Of a stretch of DNA of 64,000 nt, positions 35,480 to 45,423 are shown piece by piece; position 1 is the first letter of the stretch; each line of letters opens with the position of its first letter. The notes beneath the pieces were generated by a model. That model saw nothing but the letters and a program-made list of their open reading frames with translations. It made no database searches and was not told the origin of the DNA. Source of the stretch: Tenrec ecaudatus (lineage: Eukaryota; Chordata; Mammalia; Afrosoricida; Tenrecidae); NCBI RefSeq assembly GCF_050624435.1, contig NC_134530.1:144686721-144750720 (forward strand), in the 5' to 3' direction. Position numbers and translations under genes: made by a program.

Positions 35480-35680
35480 TTAGTTGCTGTTATACTAATT
35501 CTGACTCACAGTGATTCCATGTGCACCCAGTAGAAGTGAACTTCGTAGGGTTTTCAAGACTGTGACCATTCAGAAGTGAGTGGCCAGTTCTTTCTTCTGA
35601 GGCACCTATGGGTAGGTCTGAATGGGCAATTTTTCATTTATAAGCGAGCACTTTAACCATCTGTACCGCCCAGTGACTAC
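35480..35680 (-). mobile_element. Older AfroSINE copy
   Basis: 'gttgctgttatactaattctgactcacagtgattccatgtg', 'gaacttcgtagggttttcaagactgtgacc', 'gccagttctttcttctgaggcacctatgggtagg', 'gcactttaacc' run through the older SINE subfamily in reverse. Diverged. Confidence 0.75.
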
Positions 35681-37465
35681 ACACACAGATAAGAAAACTT
35701 CAAAAGCCCCATGGGAAAATGGTGTTCAGATTTTCTCACAAACTTTCCGAAGCCCGCTCATAACGCAACTTGATAACAAAAGCTAGCGCATGGGAATTAA
35801 TTCCTTTATAAGCAAATATATGGCTTAGGTCGTCACTGCATTGTATTTCTTTCATGGCTCCCTTTACTATGCACCTTTCTATTTACATTATTCAATTCTA
35901 CAAACCTTCAGAGGGAAAAGTCACATGATATAAAACTGCTTCATGTTTCTTATGTAAAACGAGAACACAAATCAACAGAGAAATTAATTCCGTTCAGTAC
36001 TCCCGGTGGAAGAAACACAATGGCAACATAAAAGCCATGTAGAAATGTCTACCCAGGGAGCCCCACGGGCTTTGTTTTTAATGTGCTATTGTGATGATCG
36101 AGGCTATTGTTGAATGTCAGACCTTGTGGCACGGTGGCCCCTCAAGTGCATTCTCCTGTCAGTCCCTGAAGCCTGGGGAACAAGGTCTCCTTTAGTCACC
36201 TTTGGAGTCCAGACACATCGGAAAGCTGCCCTGTGGTGGCTTCTGGCAGTGCACTTTGGGATGTTTTCTCCTCTCCCCAAAGAAAAAAACAGTCTAAAAT
36301 TAGAACAGCCGCCGTGTGAAGGATTACTGCCCATGTGCACTCTGGATCTAAACAGGCGGCAGGTCCCTCGTCTCTGAAGGCAGGAACACAAGTCCTGGCT
36401 CCCCAGCCTCCAAGCCATCATCCCGTTCTTTCCCTCCGCAGCGGCTGGCATGCTGTCTCCCCAGGCAAAAACAATTACTCACCATACCGATAATAGGCAT
36501 TTAGGCAACATTTCATACCCACTAATTAGTTAAGTGTACACAGCACCCTGCAGACCAAGGAGAATTCCCAGCTCTGCTTTGTAGGTGGGAACAAAGAAAT
36601 GGGGAGCAGAACCTCAAACAACAGCTCAATTTGGAGCTGCATGGGCTCCCAGGTCCTGCTCATGCTCTCGACCCAGCACCCTGAGCTCTGGGCAGTGGAT
36701 CCGTTTTCTTCTTTCTCGGAAAAACCAAAACGTGGTGGTTTCCTAAGTGGTTCATTCTGCTATAATAATGGAAATTGAAGATCCTGCACTCCGGGCCATC
36801 TCCACAGTAACGAGAGGCTCTGGCTAACTGATGGCTAAGCATCATTGATTTCCAACAATAAATATGCATGCACTTGGTCTTGTGCTGAACACTGTAGGCA
36901 AAACACATGCCTCCCATCCTTCTCTCCTGGAGCTTATGAACTACCTGGTCAGGCAAAATAATACACATGACATACTCAGAAGGAAAGTCCAAACAGAGTG
37001 TGAGGGATATGGTCTGGAGTCGCCCGAAGATTGGATGAAGGAAGAAAGAAATGAAGTTGAGCCTGGGGGGGCAGGGAGAAGGTAAGACACAGGTAGTGTG
37101 GAGAAATTCAGGAAAGCACATTTGCTTGAAGAGGTAAGTGTGGACTCCCTGATGGGCTGCTCAGATCCCTTTATGTGCAGACCTTTATTGCTCCAGCTCC
37201 TAGGAGTGCTGGGTAGACAACCTTCAGTTGTTAGCTGTTTCAGAAACTCCTCAATTGCAGCAAGCTGGTGCTCCCAAAGCCATGCTCCTTCCCAAGGTGG
37301 CCTGGATAATGACTAGACACTATACAAAGATGCAGTCATCTCATCCTCTCTGGGGACAGCTCTCAAGAAACATTTTGACTCCAGAGCTTCCCACCAGCTC
37401 TGCATTGCAGCTCTACTTCTCTTCCTTCGCCTCCACTTCTAAATACTGCCCCACAGTTACCTGCT
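35681..37465. other. No identifiable feature
   Basis: About 1.8 kb, the longest upstream interval without a recognisable repeat. Open frames up to 153 codons (36660-37121, minus) carry no domain. The block at 36100-36450 is more GC-rich than its flanks, with frames open on both strands. Without alignment I cannot say whether it is conserved. Confidence 0.4.
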
Positions 37466-37499
37466 AAACTAACTCACTGCATTGAGTTGATTCTGTTCC
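37466..37499 (-). mobile_element. SINE 3' scrap
   Basis: 'aactaactcactgcattgagttgattctgttcc' is the reverse AfroSINE 3' end, truncated where the RTE begins. Confidence 0.55.
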
Positions 37500-37790
37500 A
37501 ACATCAATAATGTCACATGAAAGCAGGCTTTCTCTGAAGCTAACGCAAGTGTGGTCGCAGCACTACATTGACAAGGAGCTGCCAGAAACTCAAGTCAGAT
37601 TCAGACAAGGACACGACAGGAGAGTATTACTTACATCAGATAAATCTTGGCTGAAGGCGGAGATGCTCGCTTGCATTTTACTGATAATGGGAGGGCATTT
37701 AACTGTGTAGATCACAAAAAACACACAAAAAATCTATGGATAACACAGAAAAATACGAATTCCTGAACATTTCATGATGCTCATGGAACT
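37500..37790 (+). mobile_element. RTE LINE, segment 1 of an interrupted copy
   Basis: 'acatcaataatgtcacatgaaagcaggctttctctgaag', 'gacaaggagctgccagaaactcaagtcagattcagacaaggacacg', 'gggcatttaactgtgtagatcacaa', 'gaattcctgaacatttcatgatgctcatgga' is the reverse transcriptase core region of the RTE. It stops where mariner sequence begins. About 100 bases of RTE are lost at this junction. Confidence 0.85.
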
Positions 37791-38552
37791 TTTGGGGGGT
37801 TGAGGTGACAATGGCACCTTCCACTACTTGACTGATATTTATTTTCGGGGTCATAAGAATAGCACCCTGTCTCAGCACCAGTAATGACCTTGGAAAAAAG
37901 TCTGCGTCATTTCAGAGCTGTTCTTTCAAAGCATGGCATGTTTCCCCTCGACACTCCTTTTCCTGGTCAGTCAGAACCCAAGGCACAAATTTCTCAGTGA
38001 CCCTTCTCACTCCCAAATCCTTTTTTTAAAGTCACTGAATATAGCTCCAAGGTAGTCCAAATGACTCCCCCATCTCCTCAATGGTCCAGCGACATTAGTC
38101 TGAGCAAAAGTGCATAGTTTTGTCGACATTTTTGTCTATTTGGAAAGTTGATGGATGTCCAGAACGAGGTTTATCCTCAATCGACATTTCACCTTTTTTT
38201 TGAAATGAGAAACCACTTGTACATTTGCATTTTTCCCATAGCGCTGTCCTTTTAAGCTGTGTTCAACGTCACAACAGTTTCTGCGGCATTTTTCCTGAGT
38301 AGGAAACAAAATTTCACAGCCACATGCTGTTCTCTTAAATTGACCATCACAGAAAACAAGGTTCAAGTGAAACAGCTTTTATGAAAAAATTCATTGTGAC
38401 CAGAGAGAACCTTCCCAGGTGACACTAGTGGGTGCACTAACTCAGAGTGCGTTGCTCAATGCTCGCCTAGCAGGGAAAATGCATACTATGTAAGCGGTGC
38501 CCAGTGGAACTTTTCCCAATTTATTTTGGGGGTCCTCCTCATATACTTTTGT
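37791..38552 (-). mobile_element. Tc1/mariner transposon remnant
   Basis: On the minus strand, broken transposase blocks can be read in order: a helix-turn-helix region (VKFCFLLRKNAAETVVTLN), then KWF, then EDKPRSGHPST, DLGVRRVTEKFVPWVLTDQE, and VITGAETGCYSYDPENKYQSS. These match the N-terminal half of mariner transposases, including the VITGDE..YDPE block where the first catalytic Asp is expected; here it reads Ala. Stops and frameshifts are frequent. The C-terminal half is gone. The right end (about 38505-38552) keeps an inverted-repeat end '..ggtcctcctca' next to TA. It sits inside an RTE copy. Confidence 0.85.
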
Positions 38553-38768
38553 TTGTATTTGTTCTGTATGAAGAACAAATAATCAGAGAAGCTGGACTAT
38601 ATGAAAAAGAACATAGTATCAGGATTGGGGCGAGGCCTATTAACCGCCTCAGGGGAAGGCTTGTAAACAAACTCAGGTGTGCAGAGGGCACAACCTTGCT
38701 TGCGGAAGTTCAGGGTTAAAGCACTTGATGAAGACCAAGGACTGCAGCCTTCAGAATAGATCACAACT
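38553..38768 (+). mobile_element. RTE LINE, segment 2
   Basis: 'gaacaaataatcagagaagctggactatatgaaaaagaacatagtatcaggattggggcgaggcctattaaccgcctc', '..gcagagggcacaaccttgcttgcgga', 'gatgaagaccaaggactgcagccttcagaatagatcacaact' continues the RTE after the mariner. It ends at an LTR insertion whose 5-bp duplication is CAACT (38764-38768). Confidence 0.9.
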
Positions 38769-39347
38769 TGTAATAGTTAGGCTTTCTGATAACTTGGCTC
38801 GGCCAGGATTCTCAGTGTGTTGACAGATGAGGCCGCCCCCATAACATGATCTAACATGAAGCAATCAACTCCAGGATGGAATCGGCTGTAAGTCACACCC
38901 AGGTCATAGCTCTGCTTATATTTCTTTCCTAGGAAGTGTGGTTCACTTGATATGTAAGTAGGCTCTGTGGGAGCTTCACTTCTTGCTGGTCTGGATCCGG
39001 CCTTTGGCTCGACCCTGGGAGTTATCATTGGCCTGATGTATTGCCTGCCAGCCTTAGATTCATTCAACTCTGAAGTCACAAGCCTGACTTACTGACTTTA
39101 GATTCAAGGCGTCTGCCTCCACCAGCCTGTATTCTTCCTGATTCCTGATTCATCTTACTTCTTGGTTCGTCAGTCCCAGCAACTACATGTATCAAGAAAA
39201 ACCTCCAACTTAACATCTGACCCAGAGACTTGAACTGAACTGGATTTACCCATTTCTACAACTGTGTGAGTCATTTTCTTGATATAGATTTATTTCTTTA
39301 TACACAAATATCAGGCTTTTCTTCTCTAGAGAACCTAACCTAACACA
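38769..39347 (+). mobile_element. Solo LTR inserted in RTE
   Basis: A 579-bp element from TGTAATAGTTAGG to ..AACCTAACCTAACACA, with TG..CA termini and a perfect 5-bp duplication CAACT on both sides (38764-38768, 39348-39352). Five bases is the usual duplication of ERVL/MaLR elements. The RTE reading continues on each side, so both boundaries are exact. No internal region is present, as expected after LTR-LTR recombination. Confidence 0.85.
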
Positions 39348-40010
39348 CAACTCAATGAAAAACCAAAATCTACACAAGTGGACCAATAGAAAACACCATG
39401 ATAAAAGGAGAAAAGATTGAAATTATCAAGAATTTCATTTTACTTGGAGGTACAATCACTGCTCATGGAAGCAGCAGTCAAGAGATCAAATGGCATATTG
39501 CATTGGGCAAATCTGCACAAGACCTCTTTAAAGTAGTTAAGTGAAAAGAGGTCACTTTGTAGACTAAAGTGCACCTGACCAAAGCCATGGTATTTTAAGC
39601 CACCTATTATGTATTTGAAAGTTGGGCGAAGAATAAGGAAGACCATGGAACAATTAATGCATTTGAATTATTATGTTGGCAAAGAATATTGAAATACCAT
39701 CAACTGCTAGAATAACATACAACTCTGTCTTGGAAGAAATACAACCAGAATGCTCCTCAGAAGCAAGGACGGTGAGATACTGTCTCTTGAACTTTGGGCA
39801 TGTTATCAGGAGAGACCAGTCCCTTTAAAATGACATAGTTTTGGGTAAAATTGAAGGCTGTGGAAAATGAGGAAGCCCCTCCAGGAGATGAATTGACAAA
39901 GTGGCTGCAACAAGGGGTCCAACCATAAGAACAGTTGGGCGACTGCCTCAGGACTGGATAGCATTTTGTTCTGTTGTACATAGGTTTGATGACACCTAAG
40001 ATCAACAGCC
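39348..40010 (+). mobile_element. RTE LINE, segment 3 (3' part)
   Basis: 'aatctacacaagtggaccaatagaaaacaccatgataaaaggagaaaagattgaaattatcaagaatttcattttacttgg', 'gcattgggcaaatctgcac', 'atgttggcaaagaatattgaaata', 'gttatcaggagagaccagtccc', 'gttctgttgtacataggtttgatgacacctaa'. It completes the interrupted RTE but lacks the ACA tail. Confidence 0.9.
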
Positions 40011-40011
40011 A

Positions 40012-40140
40012 GAGAAAGGTGAGGCTTTATGTTCCTGTAACGATGTACAGCTTCAGAAACCCACAGGGACAGTTCTACTCTGTCCTCTTGGGTCACTCTG
40101 AATTGGAATTGACTCAGTGGCAGGGAATTTTGGTTTTTAC
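40012..40140 (+). mobile_element. AfroSINE-type SINE, 3' two-thirds
   Basis: 'aggtgaggctttatgttcctgtaacgatgtacagcttcagaaacccacagggacagttctactctgtcctcttgggtcactctgaattggaattgactcagtggcaggg' in plus sense, abutting the RTE end. Confidence 0.85.
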
Positions 40141-40632
40141 TGCCAACAACAAAAACAAATAGAATTCTATTAGGGATGCCCTATAGTGAGGTGTAGTTGA
40201 GTGAGGTGTAGGATTTGGGGGAAACGAACCAGGCCAGAGTGCGTAAAATGGGTGAGAGCAAGGGAGAGGATCCAGGCAAGAAGACCAGAGGGGCACCTAG
40301 AGGTGAGGAATGGCTGAACTGTGGTGATGGCAGGGAATAAACAGAACCCAAGAGCCCATTTGAAGAATAAAAAGATAGAGTTGGGTAGCAGATCATTTCC
40401 AGAGAGAAAAAGAAGTTTAGCTATGTTATTTTTAAAAGTTATCAAATACCAAAATAATAAGATTGGTGGGATGAAGTGTTATTGTAAAACAAAAATATAT
40501 TTTTTTGAGTTTGAGTTGACAATAGCCTTCCAAGTGATGCTCTCTTGCAGGCAGGTGTGTATGTAAAGTAGAAGAATAGATTGGCCAAGATGGCAAAAGT
40601 TGACTTGGGAGTTGTGTCATACTGTACACAAT
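40141..40632. other. No identifiable feature
   Basis: About 0.5 kb with no gene or repeat I can name. Confidence 0.4.
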
Positions 40633-41281
40633 TGTGGTAGTTGCATAATCTGTTGTCAATTTGAGACTTAAGAGTGAAGGGGTGGAGTTTATCCGGTCTC
40701 AGCTTGATGACCTTATTTGGAGGCGCTAAAGAGATAAATAGCTAGAGGCGGGACACACAGATACTCCCCATGAGACATTCCTGTGGACAAGACACATGGA
40801 ACTATGCTAGAGCCATGTGGAGACCCTTGCCAGCACTGAGATGCTTCCACTGCCACTTGCTTCCACAAGACTTTCCACTCACTGGCCTGTGATCTTCCTG
40901 CATTTGGCATCATTGTATGTATTACGCGAGTCTGAAGAGGAATTTATAGTTTGGTATCAGACATATGAGCTAATATCAGACTTATGGATTTGGTCTGGAC
41001 TGGGATGGGATATTTTCTCAATAAATAATTGATCTCTTATATTAAACTTTTTATTTATTTATTTATTTATTTATTTTAATTTTAACAATTTATTGGGGCT
41101 CATACAATTCTTTTCACAGTTCATGCATATACATACATCAATTGTATAAAGCACATCCGTACAGTCTTTGCCCTAATCATTTTTTCTCTTTTCTTCTTTT
41201 ACATTTTATTAGGGTAAACTTTTTCTTATACTCATATGAGTGTCTCTATGAATTTGTTTCTCTAGTCAACCCAGACTAACA
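40633..41281 (+). mobile_element. LTR-like element containing an L1
   Basis: It starts TGTGGTAGTTGCATAATC and ends ..tttctctagtcaacccagactaaca, with CAAT on both sides (40629-40632, 41282-41285). The '..gaggcgctaaagagataaatagctag' and terminal 'tctctagtcaaccc' follow the same LTR-like plan as the other elements here. An L1 3' fragment is nested at 41053-41214, leaving about 480 bp of LTR. Confidence 0.7.
41053..41214 (-). mobile_element. L1 3' fragment with 10-bp TSD
   Basis: In minus sense it ends '..gaattgtatgagccccaataaattgtt' and then an A-rich (AAAT)n tail. TAAACTTTTT is duplicated on both sides (41043-41052 and 41215-41224). It lies inside an LTR-like element and so is younger than that element. 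Confidence 0.85.
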
Positions 41282-41334
41282 CAATATTTCCCCTAAATTA
41301 TTTCAATATCTCTCATTCCACATGTTGTTCCATA

Positions 41335-41775
41335 TTGTGGCCTTACCACTCCCCCATCAAGAGATGGAGTCTAATTACCAACACACCCTACTCCTTTGAA
41401 TCTGGGTGGGCTGTGACTGGTTGGAGCAATAGAGTACTATGAAAGTGATGCTGTGTGACTTCGGAGAGCACGTCAGAAAAAGACACGCAGCTTTTGCCCA
41501 ATTTTCTTGAAGCAAAGTCAGAAGCCATGCAAGAAGTCTGACTACCTTGAGGCTACTCGCTGGATAGGATGTGCGTAGCAGGCTCAGCTGCCATTCACAT
41601 GAGCAAAATATCTTGGATATCCATCTCAGCCAAGAGGACAAAAGCCCCAACCCACATTGGGCTTCCACACCATGGGAGACCTCAAGTGTGAACTGCCCAG
41701 CTGAGCCCTCCCCAGGTATGAAACCCACCACTGTTTTAAGGCAATTAGCATAAGAGTAATTTGTTATGTAGTGAT
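41335..41775 (+). mobile_element. MLT/MaLR-like old LTR
   Basis: 'catcaagagatggagtctaattacc', 'ttgaatctgggtgggctgtgactgg', 'caatagagtactatgaaagtgatgctgtgtgacttc', 'gcagcttttgcccaattttctt', 'aagaagtctgactacc', 'tgttttaaggcaattagc' are successive blocks of a widespread mammalian LTR. Boundaries are approximate. Confidence 0.65.
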
Positions 41776-41929
41776 AGTAACAGCAACAGCGATCATTAGC
41801 ACAGAGGCGTACAGGACCTTGTCACTGAGTCTTCCATTCTTAGGTGGTTCTCACAAACCTGATCAACTCACTTCCTTCTTGCATGGCTCCAAATGGCCTG
41901 CCAAAACTAAACAACCAACCAAACAAACA

Positions 41930-42130
41930 AACCTATAGCCTTTGAGACTGTTCTGACTCCTGGCTGCCCCGTGCTGCAGAATGGAATTGCACTTCGTAGG
42001 GCTTCCAAGGCCATGCCCTTTCAATAGCAGATCGCAGACCGCCAGCCTTTCTTTCACCGTGCTGCTGGATGGCACCAACACCCTTCAGACCAACAATCCT
42101 TCCCTTAGGTAGTTGAGTGCTTAACTTTTT
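41930..42130 (-). mobile_element. Older AfroSINE copy
   Basis: 'aaacctatagcctttgagactgttctgactcctggctgccccgtgctgcagaatggaattgcacttcgtagggcttccaaggcc' and 'cctttctttcaccgtgctgctggatggcaccaac' are reverse SINE blocks. Diverged. Confidence 0.7.
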
Positions 42131-42138
42131 ACACCCTG

Positions 42139-42334
42139 AATCAAAGAAACCAAATCTCCACCACTGTGCACATTCCAACTCAATATCCCTTTGCAGGGTT
42201 TGTGAGACTGTAAATCTCTCTCAGAGCAGGCAGTCTCACCTTTCTCCCATGGAGTCGCTTGTGGGTTTGAACTGACAACCTTGCAGTTAGCTGCCCAATG
42301 CTTAACCCATAATGCCACACCCCAGAGACTCCTA
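42139..42334 (-). mobile_element. AfroSINE-type SINE
   Basis: 'caaagaaaccaaatctccaccactgtgcacattccaactc', 'gtttgtgagactgtaaatctctctcagagcagg', 'tttctcccatggagtcgcttgtgggtttgaactgacaaccttgcagttagctgcccaatgcttaacccataatgccac' give a full minus-strand copy. Confidence 0.85.
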
Positions 42335-43074
42335 AAATAACCCGCAGAGGTGCTCAAATTTCAGTATGCATAATGTAATGCAGGAACCAAGAATTTTTTT
42401 GTTTGAAAGTAACCTTTCAAGGTGTTTTTGCTTCTGGCATGAGTTGACAAGTCCTGGCCCCAAGGATATGACCCTTTCCCATGCAGAATTCCAACTCTAC
42501 CTTTTGTTAAATGTAAAAACTTCACCACCATCCTCAAAAGGACAATGGCTTTGATGCAGACCTCTGTATTCTCCGTCTTTACCCACCAGCTTTCCTAGCG
42601 CAAGCTTTAAGTTCTGTTATTTGTGTTATGAAAGCAATAATTTATTCTCATTTTTGATATGTAAATGTATAAAGTTGAATCTGTAAATTAATATTTTACA
42701 TATTATGGCTTAAATATACATGTGCATAAAATGTGTAAATAAAATCATAATTATAGGGAAAGAATACCTCTTTCAGATAATCATCATCCCCATCACCACC
42801 CCCTTTCATGGCCCCAGAAAAATGTGATTCCCTGCCTCACCTGGTTAAATACCATCACTCAAGCCAGCCAGGGCTCCCTGATCCATATTTGTGTTGTTCT
42901 CTCTGCCAAGAGGCTTTTTTTGCTTTGAAAATTTTTCATTGAAGACAGTATGTACTGGGCCCTGTGCTATGCAGCAGATCCCTTCCCCGTCAAGACGTCA
43001 TTGATTTTTCCTTGAGCGCCACAGCGGAAGCCCAGGGTGCTATCAGAGGCTCATCATCAGGCAGCTCATTGTCT
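42335..43074. other. No identifiable feature
   Basis: An AT-rich stretch with no gene or named repeat. 42610-42760 is especially AT-rich ('aatttattctcatttttgatatgtaaatg'). Confidence 0.4.
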
Positions 43075-43262
43075 TTTTCACCAGACTGGGGACGGGGGGA
43101 GCTTCTTAAATCTGGAACCGTGTCTTATTCATCTGCAGATCCCAGGCACTGGCCCGGTGCCCAGTGCCCAGTAGGAACTCAATTAATGTTGATGAATTAG
43201 TTCATCCATAAATGATAACCTGGGGTCTGGCACATCACAGATGATCAATAAATATTAGTGGA
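43075..43262 (+). repeat. L2 LINE 3' end
   Basis: 'gggggagcttcttaaatctggaaccgtgtcttattcatctgcagatcccaggcactggcccggtgcccagtgcccagtaggaactcaattaatgttgatgaat' matches the L2 3' end (gggcagggaccgtgtcttgttcatc..ccagcgcctagcacagtgcctggcac). A second terminal block follows at 43225-43262 ('ctggcacatcacagatgatcaataaatatta'). Confidence 0.7.
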
Positions 43263-44129
43263 AATGAAATTGAACTGCAAGTGCAGGTCACAGAAACAAG
43301 GGCAGAGAGAATTCCAAGAGGGTGGAGGTGGGTATGTTTGAACCCTGTCAAAAAAGATACAAAACATACAAGCAAAACAAAGCAGGGAGATATTGAACAT
43401 CAAGGGAGGCGAAGGAAAGAGTGACTTTGACAAAAAGGAAATCAGTGTTAAATTCTAGCATAAATGCCAATCGACACTGTGTGTCACAAAAGCAACAAAG
43501 GAAGATCCTTGGATTCACTTGTCCTCAGAGGATGATACTTCTTTAATCCCATTCACTGGATAAGCTCCCTTGTGTGGGCTTGTTAATTCCGTCTTCACCT
43601 TCACTAACCAGCTAGTTAAAATGTCCATCCATTAGCTACCAAAGTTTAAAAACACACCATTTCTATTGGATTTTAGGGGTAACCACACAGTGTCCCTTTC
43701 TGGGGAAAGATGGGGCCTCTAGCTATAGGGTTAACACCCCCAGATACTTCCTCTGTACGTTCATTGAGCTGTTTGTTGTGCCAAGTAAAACCCCTTTCTT
43801 GGTTAATACTTCAGCTTCTATCTGTACAGGTTGCTCACGCTGGTAGCTCCATTAAAAAAAAAAAAGTAAAGCCAGGACTTGCCTCGATTCCCAGAGCAGC
43901 TTAACTCCTGGAAAACTCCTCCTGAGAACCAGTGAATAATTCTTCCTGATATTTGCTACTTCCAGGACTAGCACAGGCGCAGGCATCCAGGGCACCTCCC
44001 TTGAGTAGGAGAGCTGCCTGCAGAATGGCCTGGGGGACTCCCGTTTACATTCCTTAGTCACATAACCAGAGCACTTCTTCACTCCGAGGGTGGCCAGGCT
44101 TCTATACGCAAAGATACAGGGGGAGCACA
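43263..44129. other. No identifiable feature
   Basis: About 0.87 kb with no gene or repeat I can support. Confidence 0.4.
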
Positions 44130-44297
44130 ACCACTGCAATCGAGGCAATGCTGGCTCGCAATGACCCTGTAGGACGTCGAGAACTGCCCTGTGGGTTTCT
44201 GCGGCTGTCACCCTTCACAGGAGCAGAAAGCCCTGTTTTCCTCCCATGGAGCGGCTGGTGGTTTTGAACTTCACCACTGCATGGTGAGGGCTCCTAA
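44130..44297 (-). mobile_element. AfroSINE-type SINE
   Basis: 'ctggctcgcaatgaccctgtaggacgtcgagaactgccctgtgggtttctgcggctgtcacccttcacaggagcagaaagccctgttttcctcccatggagcggctggtggttttgaac' in minus orientation, then 'ggtgagggctcc'. Confidence 0.85.
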
Positions 44298-44321
44298 GAT
44301 ACATGGGAGTGAGGGCAAACT

Positions 44322-44487
44322 GGAATCTAATCTAATGTAGTCCAATTCACAGTGGCCCTAGAAGGGGGTTTCTGGGATTGTAAATCTTTACTGGAACAGA
44401 CAGCGTCTTCTTTCTTTCCTGGAGTAGCTGATGGGTTTGAATCATCAACCTTGCAGTTAGCAGCCCACGGCACCCCAAGGTTCCTTG
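44322..44487 (-). mobile_element. AfroSINE-type SINE
   Basis: 'gtagtccaattcacagtggccctagaagggggtttctgggattgtaaatctttactggaacagacagcgtc' and 'ctgatgggtttgaatcatcaaccttgcagttagcagccc' form the second of three clustered minus copies. Confidence 0.8.
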
Positions 44488-44654
44488 AAGGGAGGGGAGC
44501 TAGCTTGGATAATATAGCATATTCTCCAAACCCATCTGACCTTTCTTCTTAGGATCATCTTACAGGTTATTGGGAATATATTGTCATGGATTATATTCAT
44601 TCACCCACTCAACAAGAAAATATTGGGTAGTAATTATATGGGTGGCCATGTGTT

Positions 44655-44838
44655 GAACCCAAACCAAACCCAACCAAACTCACTGCCTTGAGTCAAGTCC
44701 AACTCATAGAGACCCTCTCAGATGGGGAGAACTGCTCCTGCGCGTTTACTAGACTGTAATCTTTACAGGAGTAGCAAGCCACACCTTTCTCCCACAAAGT
44801 GGGTGGGCATTTAGTAGCCCCACATGTACCACCACTAT
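44655..44838 (-). mobile_element. AfroSINE-type SINE
   Basis: 'aaaccaaacccaaccaaactcactgccttgagtcaagtccaactcatagagaccctctcagatggggagaactgc', 'agactgtaatctttacaggagtagcaagccacacctttctcccac' is the third copy in this cluster, all in the same orientation. Confidence 0.85.
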
Positions 44839-45094
44839 GGATAAAATGCTGAGTAGCCAGACACTGGCCTTGTCCTTTATGAAGACTGTGGGGAGATAGA
44901 AATGAAACAAAGTCACTAAATAAAATAATCACAACAAGTGTACAGTTGAAGGAGAGATGCACATCCCATGACCAAATGAGAGTTGTAATAGTGAGTTTTC
45001 GTTTTGACCAGGGCCTCTGCGCTAGGCAGGTGACCTGGGGCTGCTTGACATCTGAAGCATGAGCAGGAACGTGTGCATGTGGTGACCGGGTGAA
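44839..45094. other. Possible L2 fragment, otherwise unassigned
   Basis: 'gctgagtagccagacactggccttgtcctttatgaagactgtggggagatagaaatg' is weakly like the L2 block 'gagatacagaggtgaac..ctgccctcatggagctt', in line with the clearer L2 immediately downstream. Confidence 0.4.
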
Positions 45095-45423
45095 GAGCTG
45101 TGCTCTAAGATAGAGGGCATGCAGTGAGAGAAATTCCGAGACAGAATTGGTGGTAGGCTGAGCAAAATGAGGCTAAAGGGGCAGGAAAGGACACAGCATG
45201 TACAATCTTACATGCCATGCTAGGACTTTCTGTTTTTATCTGAGTAGCAATGGGAAGCCATCACATCTGCATTATGAAAAAATCGTTCAAGCTGCTATGT
45301 GGACAAGTGATCGGAAGCGGGATTGAGTAGATCTAGATAAACCACTTAGAAGGCTATTGAAGTAGCCCAGGCAAGGGATCGTGGAAACTTAGCCTATGAT
45401 GATGGGGATGAGCAGGGGACTTA
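45095..45423 (+). repeat. L2 LINE fragment
   Basis: 'tttttatctgagtagcaatgggaagccatcacatctgcattatgaaaaaatcg', 'caagtgatcggaagcgggattgag', 'agaaggctattgaagtagcccaggcaagggatcgtggaaac' are in the order of L2 (ttttatcctaagggcaatgggaagcc .. ggaggctgttgcagtagtccaggcaagag). Confidence 0.75.
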
